From the NCBI GenBank assembly GCA_001972305.1, contig BDDD01002029.1:142946-206945 (forward strand): 64,000 nucleotides of DNA, in the 5' to 3' direction. Position numbers and translations under genes: made by a program. Shown here piece by piece: positions 47,608 to 57,400 of this stretch (position 1 is its first letter; the number at the start of each line of letters is the position of its first letter). The notes under the pieces were generated by a model that saw nothing but the letters and a program-made list of their open reading frames with translations, had not been told where the DNA came from and ran no database searches. This DNA is from Cephalotus follicularis. Its lineage: Eukaryota; Streptophyta; Magnoliopsida; Oxalidales; Cephalotaceae.

Positions 47608-49407
47608 TTAAATCGAATCATCGTCCCCATCGTCCAACCAACTTAGAATTTCCTTTTGTGTGACTTCCAATTCCTCGAACTCTCTCAAGCATTCCATGAA
47701 GTTGTTATCAAAATCTTTGTCAAAATACGTTTGGTCAGGCGTAGCGAGTTTGTGTGTGTAATGGGATAGATGATCCCATTCACTATCCGATGTTGGCTCA
47801 TTGAGCTTATTTTCTAACCATGCTAACGCTTCCTCGTTTTCTAGCCACATCAATCTATCCTTTTGTTTAACTTCCTCTATCTTGAATTCTCTCCTGAAAT
47901 TGCGATCAAAGTCGATATTAAAATACGAATCAATGGTATCCGGAATCGAGCGAATCACGTAAACATCCTCAAAGTCATATTGATGCTCTCCCAAACGGAA
48001 AATGTTAAAGTCCATCGACGACTTTCCAAAACTCAACTTCATGAGACCATTTCGGCAATTGATCAATGCATTACTTGTGGCCAAGAGTGGTCTACCAAGG
48101 ATAACTGGGATTTGGTCTCTTATATTCACAACAGGCTGGGTATCTGATACGACAAAGTCGACAGGAAAGAAAAACTCACCAACCTTTATCAAAACATCCT
48201 CAATTTTTCCTCTTGGTACTTTTACCGACCTATCAGCTAATCGCAAAGTCGTATTGGTCGGGCGCAACTCTCCTAAACCTAGTTGCTCAAAAACTGATGA
48301 AGGCAACAAATTCATACTTGCTCCTAAATCGAGCAAGGCATGATCGATTTTGGTGTCGCCAATAACACAAGAGATTGTCGGGCAGCCAGGATCTTTGTAT
48401 TTTGGAATCTTTGGTTGCGAAATGATCGCAGTGATGTTGGCTGCCAAGAAAGCGTTTTTAGGAGTCTGAAGGATCCTCTTTTTCGTGCATAAGTCTTTTA
48501 GGACTTTTGTGTAAGAGGGCACCTGCTCAGTAGCTTCAAGCAATGGGATATTGATTTGAACTTGTTTAAACGTATTGATGATCTTTTCCATTGCGGGGGC
48601 TTTCTTTTCTAATCTTTTTGGAAAAGGAACTGGGGGATCAAATGAACGCTTGGGTATTTCCATTAATTGTTCCTTTTCCTCTTCTTCTTTCTCTTCTCTA
48701 TCTTCTTCTTGCACATTTAATTTTGTTGGTTGCGCAAAGGAGTCAACCAACTGTTCTTTTGATTTGTCATGCACAAATGACTCAACCAACTCCTCGCTTG
48801 AATTTTCTGTTTTATCCGCGGGTTGGTACTCACTTCCACTTCGCAAGGCAAATGCTTGGTCGGATGGTCCGGAAGAAGATGGGCATTGCGGATTAGATTG
48901 CGGTTGGATAAGATTGGGCTGAATCATATTCATTCTAGGATTCGGTTCGGGTTGGGAAGGCATCTTCCCTTTTTCTCTTGTATGCACCGCAGATGCTAGC
49001 TGAGAGATTTGCTTTTCTAGGTTGTGCTGACTAGTCATCATAGTGCTCATGAGAAGCTCTATATTCTTTTCTAACGATGAAATCCTAGACGTATTTTCCC
49101 TTGGGTTTGGCAATCCAGATGTTTGTTGATTTGCAAATTGATTTTGTGGTGAGGATGGTTGAACATTGTTTTGCGGGAACCTTTGAAATGTTTGCTGTGG
49201 TGAAAACTGGCTAGAAAAGTTCGAAGGTTGTCCCGAAAAGTGTGGAGGTGGGGCACCAACACTAGAAGGCAGCCCCAAAAAGCTAGATTGTCCTCGCATG
49301 TTTTTCCCTTGACTCCATGAGAAGTTTGGATGATTTCGCCAACCCGGATTGTAAGTGTTACTATACGGGTTCAAAGTGTGTGCGAAGGCAGAAATATTGA
49401 AGAACAA
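47608..49407 (-). CDS. Athila-type gag C-terminal region and aspartic protease, uninterrupted 599 codons
   Basis: The protein starts close to the Athila gag landmark YSNTYNPGWRNHPNFSW (residues about 15-31). A Gln/Pro/Ser-rich stretch follows, then KNIELLMSTM and LEKQISQLASAV (coiled coil about residues 110-145), an acidic EEDREEKEEEE tract, and PPVPFPKRL. A retropepsin-like domain follows with ALLDLGASMNLLPSSVFEQLG (D-L-G-A-S active site) and IPVILGRPLLATSNALI. The C-terminal 130 residues are acidic and Trp-rich with repeated LSWL/AWLEN words. The N-terminal capsid part of gag is absent and no RT or integrase follows. It is the longest open frame here and, unlike its neighbours, has no stop or shift. 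Family role is gag processing; function of this truncated copy is unknown. Confidence 0.8.
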   Translation of the reverse strand: MFFNISAFAHTLNPYSNTYNPGWRNHPNFSWSQGKNMRGQSSFLGLPSSVGAPPPHFSGQPSNFSSQFSPQQTFQRFPQNNVQPSSPQNQFANQQTSGLPNPRENTSRISSLEKNIELLMSTMMTSQHNLEKQISQLASAVHTREKGKMPSQPEPNPRMNMIQPNLIQPQSNPQCPSSSGPSDQAFALRSGSEYQPADKTENSSEELVESFVHDKSKEQLVDSFAQPTKLNVQEEDREEKEEEEKEQLMEIPKRSFDPPVPFPKRLEKKAPAMEKIINTFKQVQINIPLLEATEQVPSYTKVLKDLCTKKRILQTPKNAFLAANITAIISQPKIPKYKDPGCPTISCVIGDTKIDHALLDLGASMNLLPSSVFEQLGLGELRPTNTTLRLADRSVKVPRGKIEDVLIKVGEFFFPVDFVVSDTQPVVNIRDQIPVILGRPLLATSNALINCRNGLMKLSFGKSSMDFNIFRLGEHQYDFEDVYVIRSIPDTIDSYFNIDFDRNFRREFKIEEVKQKDRLMWLENEEALAWLENKLNEPTSDSEWDHLSHYTHKLATPDQTYFDKDFDNNFMECLREFEELEVTQKEILSWLDDGDDDSI

Positions 49408-49661
49408 ATAAAATATTCAAGGATTTTTATTGATGGAATTGAAACAATAACAATCTAGGCTTTGTTCTAACCCAAAACCCTAAAAACTAGTTACAAAACA
49501 TAATGAAAATTAAACTAAGGAGGGAGGTGGCTACTTCCACACACTCTGCCCTATTTGGCCGAAATAACATTGTTTATATACTACACAATTGATCAAAAAT
49601 GGAAGTAAAGCAATCCTAGTTACAAAATCTGGCAAAAATCTAATCTTTTTATTTCTGCTGC

Positions 49662-49962
49662 AGAGGAAGACGTAGACTTCTTTGTAAAGGCGTCGATGCC
49701 TTCTTGTAAAAATCGCGATTTGCTGAGATGCGAGTGAAAGACGTCGACTCCTATGGCTTCAGACGTCGACGCTTTTGCTTCAAAAGTTACAGGTCGATTT
49801 TGTTCAAAGACGTCGATCTCTATAGTGAAAGACGTCGATCCCTTGTTCATAGCTCTTTGTATTGCCCAGAAAAGACGTCGACTTCTATCAAAAGACGTCG
49901 ACGTGTTTGTGAAAACCCGGCAAAGACATCGATGTGAATGAATGGCGTCGACGCTTTTGATC
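49662..49962. repeat. GACGTCGAC array upstream of the Athila-type ORF
   Basis: At least ten words of the form AGACGTCGAC or GGCGTCGACGC recur within 300 bp, 5' of the 599-codon ORF on its strand. AATII/SalI-type overlapping palindromes (GACGTC plus GTCGAC) give the array its look. The stretch 49408-49661 is AT-rich with no feature that I can name. Confidence 0.8.
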
Positions 49963-50160
49963 TGTTTTCTGCAGAATTTGGCAATTCTTCAATCTTCATT
50001 CCTTTAAGCTCCAATTTGCACAACTTTGGGTAGTATTCTTGCACTTTGGTCATTTAGCACTTGTACCTGAAAATCAATATAACACAACCAAAGTAGTCTA
50101 TTCCAAGCATAAAAATATCACAAATAACGTATTAAAAAGCAACACATTTTTATGCTAAAC

Positions 50161-50992
50161 TTGCGATAATGTAGCTTTCATTTCAACCCAAAAATATTTT
50201 TGATACTTTAAAAGATGATTTTTGGATTGTAGCTATGCAAGAACTAAACCAATTTGAAAGGAGTAATGTTTGGTCCTTAGTTCCTAGGCCTAAAACTCAA
50301 TCCACCATTGGAACAAAATGGATTGTTCGAAATAAAATGGATAAAAATGGATTGGTTATTTGAAATAAAGCTAGATTAGTGGCACGAGGTTATAGTCAAG
50401 AAGAAGGCATTGACTACAATGAGACCTTTGCTCCCGTTGCTAGATTAGAAGCAATTAGACTATTAATGGCTTTTGCATGTTTTAAAGGTTTTAAATTACA
50501 TCAAATGGACGTCAAAAGTGTTTTTTTAAATGGCCTTATAAATGAGGAAGTTTATGTTGAACAACCTTCGGGTTTTGAAAACATCCACTATCCTAAACAT
50601 GTTTTTAAATTGTCAAAAGCTCTTTATGGATTAAAACAAACACCAAGAGCTTGGTATGAAAGACTTTCGAAATTTCTCTTGGCAAAATGATTTTAAAAGA
50701 GGTTTAGTTGATAAAACTCTCTTTGTGAAAACAAGCATAATGACATTTTAATTGTACAAATATATGTTCATGGCATTATTTTTGGTTCTACTAATGATTC
50801 TCTCTGCGTTGAGTTTTCTAACATTATGCAAGGTGAATTCGAAATGAGTATGATGAGTGAACTCAAGTTCTTCCTAGGGTTTCAAATTTCTCAAGGAAAT
50901 GAAGGCACCTTCATCAACCAATCCAAATACATTAAAGATCTACTCAAACGATTTGGAATGGAGAACTCAAAACCTTGCAAGACTCCAATGAG
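50161..50992 (+). pseudogene. Sirevirus reverse transcriptase, truncated
   Basis: RT resumes with [61 protein letters not shown] and [15 protein letters not shown]. The catalytic box, usually YVDDIIFG, reads YVHGIIFG, so both Asp are lost. Stops lie near 50361, 50688 and 50705. It continues to KRFGMENSKP and TPMSTT at about 50992, where CACTA terminal sequence takes over. RNase H is missing. Confidence 0.87.
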
Positions 50993-51375
50993 CACAACGA
51001 CCAACGGTGAGGGCATTGCGAGGGGAAAAAACCCTCGCCAAACGCCTCCTCGCTGTCAATTTCCTAAGGGCATGGCGAGGATACTGTGAGGGTATAGTCC
51101 CCTCGCCATGGTGAGGGTATGGCTAGGGCTCTATGCTCTCGTCATAATACCCTCGCAATGGCGAGGGGAGGTTCCTACCCTCGTTATGCCCTCGCCATGG
51201 TAAGGGTATAACTAGGGTAGTAGCCCCTCACCGTCACCTGCTAGCAAACTCATATCCCCTCGCCAATCCTCGCTGTACCCTCACCATGGTGAGGGTAAGG
51301 CTAGGGTGAAGACCCTCGCCGTTGTGTCTGCTACAGATTGGCGAGGGCATTACCCTCGCCATGCCCTCGCCACTC
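50993..51375. repeat. CACTA subterminal repeats (GCGAGGG / CCCTCGCC)
   Basis: More than twenty copies of GGCGAGGG, GGTGAGGGT and complements CCCTCGCC occur in 380 bp, often as inverted pairs around CATGG (CCCTCGCCATGGTGAGGG). In CACTA elements such arrays bind the TNPA protein; that role is inferred here. Confidence 0.85.
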
Positions 51376-51626
51376 TGTAGATCCTGCTGGTGGAGCTATA
51401 TGAAGAATCCCTTCCCTAATCTCCAAGAAAATCCTGCAATTCATTTCAACAGCAGCCACAACAAAAGTTTATATTTCACAATTGTGTAATTTGACTCCAT
51501 CTATAACTAATAAACAACACATTTCATTCATAGTAAACTAACAGAACAATGTAAACGAGCTTTATAACATATATATAAAGTGTAATACATTTACAATCAG
51601 TTTTAAAATGTGTCAAACTAAACAAA

Positions 51627-53083
51627 CTATGACTCGTCATCGCTATCATCTGAGTCTAGGGTTGCCTCGAAGGGGGGGTGCCGAGTCCGCGACGAACTCT
51701 GATCAGATGGTGCGTGTGTGGACTGAGACCCAATGTACTGCGACATTTGAGCCATCAAAGTCTGCAATGTCGACTCCATACGGTCCATATGCTTTTGCAT
51801 GGCTGAGTCTCCGTCCGACCTTGGGCCAGTCTGTGTTGGCTGTGAATAGAATGGGCGACTCTGACTTCCCACTCCCGACTGAGTACCTCGAAGTGCTTGT
51901 GGTAGCATCTTCGTGGAAGTCATGTAGTTCCCCAATCAACGGATGTTGCCCTTCCGTGGACCTCCAGTCGCTTCTGTCCATGCCACAACGTCGAAGGGAG
52001 CCGCCCTTCTAGTACGGTCGGATCCCTCCCCAGTATCTGCCCCGGTAGCAGACCGGTACTTCTCCTACAAAGAAATACAAGATTAATGAGTTAAGTGATT
52101 GACATATAAATGATAATTGACATATTCAATATAGTTTGTGACTCACCTGCCTCTCCACTACAATAGGAGGTGGAAGAGTATCATCTCCCGCCTTCCGATG
52201 TGTGTCGTAAAATACATCCTCAAAGACTTTCCCCTTCGACTCCTGCAAGTTAAATTATATCTTGAATAAGTTTCAAACACAAATTAAGTCTTTCCTCGGA
52301 CATCCACTTGTTGACCATTTCATCCCACACTGGCTGTGGTATCTCTGTAGGGCCATGCCGCATGCACTCAGGGCTCATATGCTGCACACCAGCGCCCGTC
52401 ATTGCCTTCCTCCTAAAGTTATACATCCACTTCGGGTAATTCTCCTGCACGTAACTGTAGAATGGAAGCCTGCTGTGTGCATCAGATGGAATAAACTGGA
52501 AGTAGTCCTACAAAACATCAGTGTCAAACAATGAGGTTAATAAAATCCTGAATAATATTGATTGTTAACTGCAATAGTTTTACCCACCAACAGCTTCTCC
52601 CACAGTAGTTCCTTCTCTGAATCAGGCCACTGTCTCCACGTGATCCATGGCTGTAGTATTCTGCTCTTGATGATGGACGCTATGGTGTTCTTTACGTCCA
52701 CCTCCTCAAAACACATGCAATTAAACAAATATTTGCACCAACATCTTAGGTTACTTTTTAAAAAAAGTACTTAAATTACTAGTTACTTACCCATTGGCAC
52801 TGATATGCCGAATAGGCCAATAATCAACCCCCTGTGGGGGCAAGTCCGCCCCCCTACTAGCTCCCCTCATCCGTCGCTGATGGGAACTTGATTCAAAATC
52901 ATAGTTACGTTTCACTGTAAACATATATAACAAAATATAACATAAAAAGCTTCGACAATATGAAAAACAGAATATCATGACATAACAAATTTCCTTACTA
53001 GCACTGGGAACATCAGTATCCTACTCCTGTCTATCTATCTCCATGGAGTCCGTCTCGGGAAGCGAAGATATAATGACCCGCTC
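51627..53083 (-). pseudogene. TNPA-like CACTA protein (Transposase_24 type), spliced, probably damaged
   Basis: Exons with consensus splice sites can be traced. Exon 53083-52999 contains ERVIISSLPETDSM with an in-frame TAG. Exon 52914-52791 contains MRGASRGADLPPQGVDY. Exon about 52707-52570 contains VDVKNTIASII and PWITWRQWPDSEKELLWEKL. Exon about 52514-52265 contains NYPKWMYNFRRKAM and VWDEMVNKWMSEE. Exon about 52246-52147 contains KVFEDVFYDTHRKAG. Exon 52064-51627 contains DVVAWTEATGG, a coiled-coil-like MQKHMDRMESTLQTLMAQM and an acidic DSDDSDDES end. This is the plant Transposase_24/TNPA layout, expected to bind the subterminal repeats in the nucleus. N-terminal exons upstream were not found. 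Confidence 0.8.
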
Positions 53084-54408
53084 CTGAACCCGAGCAGTTA
53101 CAAGATACTAGGATAACTTTAACCATAACCAATGGAACAAACTGGTCATATAACTTCCTTCTGTCATCTTCTCCTTCATATTTTTTTCTCTCTTCCCCGC
53201 ACATCACGAGAACAGAGGACTGGATGTCCACCTGTGCCTCGGCTACCCACTGCAGCGGACTGGCGCCACGCGCCAAGGTCCTGCCTATCCTCTTCCTTCA
53301 TGGTAGAGGACCAGACCTACAACAACTTGGACATAGCATTCATGTATACACGCATACATGATAAAGGAAAGAGTAGAAAGAGACAATCATTTTATAGTGG
53401 TTCAGCACGGAATATGCCTACGTCCACTTCCTCAATCATCCATGAGGTTCCACTTGTATGAAGTTCATTACATACAGGGTTACATAGCTTAGCAAATACA
53501 TAGAATGAAAGGATAGCCACACCGGCCATACATGGAAGAGAAGCCGTACCAGACTTCATTCATTCAAGGGAGCTATGCCAACCAGAAGCCACTGCTCAAC
53601 CAAACCTGAGGACCACTCCAATGATGTATTACGAAGAGAAGCAGGGGACTTCAACGAGAGGGGAGCCCCGGCTCACCGTTTCATTAAATCCTCAACACTG
53701 TCTTCCAAAACCCCAATGCGTACCGTATCACTTAAACATGAGGAGAGCACCCACGTGTTCTACGCTTGATCACTTAACACCTTGGTCTAAGGTCAGGGGA
53801 AACACATCCTCCATAGACCTTCTCCTCTACCCTGCTACCAGGAGCACTTCTTACCATGACAAACACATGAGACCCCTAGGCATCCACATACCCTTTTCTC
53901 TCTAGACCCTTGATCACCACCTCTACAATATGCCAGACGACAACGCCAGACCACAAGTACTACAAGGTACTGGACCACAAGCTAGGCCACAACCTCTACA
54001 GGGTACCAGAAAACAAGCCAGACCGCAAACTCTGCAAGGAGCCAGACCACAACCTCTTCAAGGTGCCAGACAACAAGCCAGACCATAACCTCTACAAGGT
54101 ACCAAACAACAAGCCAGACCACAAGCACTGCCTACCCAGACAACAAGCCAGACCACAAGCACTGCCTGCCCAGACAACAAGCTCTGCAAGTACCAAGCCA
54201 CAAGTACTACAAAGTACCAGGCAAGAAGCTCCGCAAGTACCAGACCATCCACGGAACAACAGCCCTTCCACAGATATCAACCATCCACAGATACCAACCA
54301 ACTCCCAGCACCAGACCAGGCAGCCTGAGGAGATTCACGCCCGAGAAGGCATCTTCAACAAAACACCAGAGAAGCCACTTCGCTCATTCAACGCCCGAGG
54401 AGACCACT
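53084..54408. repeat. Minisatellite-rich segment inside CACTA (left part)
   Basis: This stretch of unknown class continues at 58839 once the solo LTR at 54409-58833 is removed. At 53925-54240 it carries a roughly 36-bp tandem repeat (GACCACAACCTCTACAAGGT plus ACCAGAAAACAAGCCA-type remainder) in about seven units, with 24- and 34-bp variants. Around 53340-53480 it has TAGTGGTTCAGCACGG and CCTACGTCCAC words often seen in plant LTRs. No credible gene. It may be an LTR fragment or an expanded CACTA spacer. Confidence 0.6.
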
Positions 54409-57400
54409 TGTAATACCCCGTACCTATTTTTAGACGATTTTATCTTAAGGCCTTGTTTGGCATGAAGAGGACTTAAGTGGAATTGTAATAAGTTAATTTA
54501 AACATGTGGACATGGTTAAGTTTGGGTTATTATATTGTTTTAATAGATGGCTTCTTGAAGAAGCTTGTTGTTCCCAATGTTGCGTTGGGATAAGTTGTGG
54601 CAGTTGGTAAGTGGGCTGGCAGAGCCTTCTTGGTAAGTGGAGTTCAGCTTGAGAAATAGAAGTGAGAAGTGAGAGAAAGAGCTGGTTTCTTCTTCTTCTT
54701 TCCCTTCTTTCATGGGTGTTTTGGTTGCTCTCTTTGCTTTTGACCTGTGAAGGTGAGCTCTCCTCTTCCCTGGTTTGTGTTGTGTGGTGGCACGTTGCAC
54801 TGGGATCAAGGAGGAGGATGATAGCCTGGTTTGGCTGGTTGTGTTTTCTGTTCATGCATATGTTATGTCTTCTTCTTGATCTGATATGTGTTAGTTTGCA
54901 GACGAGGAACCGGTTGTTGTGACTGAGCATCTTGGGGTTGGTCGACAGTGACTTGAGGTGATTTATGAGTGGGACATTCTGTTCCTTATTTTACTTGATA
55001 TCTCGTGTGCCTGTTGGTATCCTCTGTTTTAACATTTTCTATGGGACTTGGATCCTTGTTACCCTTGTTCATGTTGTTATACTGTTCTTGGCAGAGCTTT
55101 AGAGCTCAAATGGTTCTTGGATCCTCTGTTATGTGGGATGCACTGGGATGTGCGGATGCAATGCACTTGGATGCATGGGTTCGGTCGGTGGTAAAGGGTA
55201 CATCCGAGAACCAACTCTCATTAGTATTCTCATTGTCTATGATGGGATGCTTTGGGGAACTACCCCCGGGTTCCATACCTGGATCTGCAGTGTACTATTG
55301 TCTATGATGCTATGCTGCGTTGAGTGCAGGGGAGTGCTCCATTCCATTCCATTTGGCCGGGGTTAGCGGGCAAGGCCCGGATAGGTGGTGTGTGAGTATG
55401 TCTTTGGCCTGGTATGGCGGCAGACCACGGATACTGTGGTGGATAGCGGGCAAGGCCAAGAAAGATACTAGTGGACGAGGTCCGGATAGATTCTAGCAGG
55501 CAAGGCCTGGATAGATGTGTGTGTTTTGCCTGGTATGGCGGATGATGTGTATGTTTTGCCTGGTATGGCCGCTGACCACGGGATATTATGGTGTTGTTCC
55601 TCTTCTCTTTTTATCTTGGGCACAGTTGTTTTACTTGTGATGCTATCTTTTGTTGGAATCCTCTATTTATTTATATTTGACTCTCTTTTCCTTTGGTAGA
55701 CTCTGAGGAGTGGAGCTTTGTGATATTGCTGAGTTTGTGTTCCTTGTTTATCTCCTGACTTGTTTTGTTTTGCCAGTGGGGGCTTGTTTATATATATATT
55801 TCGTTTCCTTGTGCGTCCAGTGGTTGTGGATGCTCTGGAGAATGCTTGTTCTTGCTCACTAGTCATTTGGACTAATCCCGTCCCAGTTGTTTTGCAGAGG
55901 AAGCTGTTGTGGCTACCAGGGCAGTCTTGTGGGTTGACAAGGTAGTCTGTGGGGGATGTGCAGAGCTGCCGGCTTCACGGGCTCGTCCTTGCATGCATTC
56001 ATGGGGTATATGGGTTTATTCTTTTGTTGTATGGTCCCCAGCCCGGGGGAGGAAACGATATTCTTTTGTATGAGTCCCTGGCTTGTGATCTGGAGATGAT
56101 ATTTTTGTGAACATAATATATTATTTTTTGAAATGATAATATGATGTGTTTTTGAGATGAATTGTTGTGTTTAATGATGTGATTTTTTTGTGTTTTATTT
56201 GAAACGTTATGTTACGTTCTTCTGTGTTTATCGAGAAGGTTACCTGAGGTCGGGCAGGTCGGGGGATCTCCCCGGGGCGCAGGTCAACCTGCGGGGCTCG
56301 TGTCCTGACCTCAGGGTTAGTGCTATGATGGTTTATGTTGTGGTCTGGCTTTTGTCGCCGGGCTCTGTCCAAGGAGAACATGTTGCCCGAGGAGACGTCC
56401 GAGGAGAACGTGTTGTCCAGGGAGGACATGCCAGAGGATGGTGATGGAAACGGATAAACCGAATCCGGTGCCAAAAACGGACTTAGGCATATAGGGTGTA
56501 GAACAAAAAAAAAATCATACAAACATGGCAGCGGAAGAACACCCAATTAAAATAAAAAACAATCCATAAGGCATGTCCACAGACCACATGGATCACCACA
56601 TCATCAACAGAATTGAATTGGTGTCACCATAGCAAAAAATGGTGACACACAAGCATGGCATGAAGAGAAGGACCAAGAGATATACCAGCGGGTAAAGGCT
56701 CGTTCTTTATTTGCCGCTACATGCTTGGGAAGACACTAAACACGTTGCCTCCAAAATCCCTGGTACAAAAGCTACTCCAACCAGCAAGAACCAAGACCAA
56801 AGTGTATGAACTCTCTCTCTCTCACTAAGCTTAGAAAAGGGAAATTGATATTGACCAATGAAGTCAATAATCAATCCACCCTAGATAAGTTCTTGCTTGG
56901 TATATCACAGATGAAAGGAACACACTCTGCAGAGAGAAAATCGAAGTCATTTGCCCAACAAAAACTGAACTCTTTTATTTTCATTTTCTGCAGAAAATAC
57001 TTATCACTAGCCTCCTTCTTCTCTCTCCCACTCTCCCATTCACTTAGGATCATGGTCCTCACTCCCGGGGAGTCTATGTCCATGATCCCACGTTCTCATA
57101 ACATGCAAGAATGGGAGATGGCTGATGGAGATGAGAGAGAAAACGTGCCCACGAAGTGAGCTCGTTTACAGGTTGCACGTTCTGCTCAAAGACGTCAACA
57201 CCTTCCAAAGGACATCGACGCTCATGCAATGTGGCACTAAAACACATCGACGCTTTCTAAAAGACATCGACGTCTTTAAAAATGTTAAGCATCGATGTCT
57301 TTCTAAAAGACGTCGACGCTTTGTCTGGCCAGTGAAGCAATAAGAGTCTAACTCTTTTAGTGATCTCATGTACCCTTCGAATATTGGTTAAGTAAGATCA

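Larger units (their letters stand above)
47103..50160 (-). mobile_element. 3.06-kb insertion in the Sirevirus carrying Athila-type gag-protease
   Basis: The Sirevirus reads ...EYCD before it and CDNVAFIS after it, and TTGCGAT occurs on both sides (47096-47102 and 50161-50167). This marks an insertion with a 5-7 bp duplicated target. The segment holds a long minus-strand ORF (47608-49407), a GTCGAC array (49662-49962) and AT-rich flanks, but I see no direct LTR pair, PBS, RT or integrase. Ends are GTTCACTTAAAAAG on the left and GTTTAGCATAAAAA on the opposite strand at the right, only weakly alike. It could be a nonautonomous gypsy derivative or a retrotransposed chimeric transcript. Confidence 0.75.
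42558..50992 (+). mobile_element. Sirevirus-type Ty1/copia element, split and truncated by later insertions
   Basis: The order is 5' LTR (42558-43796), PBS (43799-43810), long gag with two zinc knuckles and coiled-coil-rich middle, protease, integrase and RT. The extended gag and overall layout fit the Sirevirus/SIRE lineage. A 3.06-kb insertion splits it at 47103-50160. Coding stops at about 50992 where the CACTA element begins. RNase H and the 3' LTR are not in the window and should lie beyond the CACTA right end. Confidence 0.85.

Noticed and set aside
54493..54930. 145-codon minus-strand ORF.
   Set aside because: It is inside a solo gypsy LTR, with low-complexity composition and no domain.
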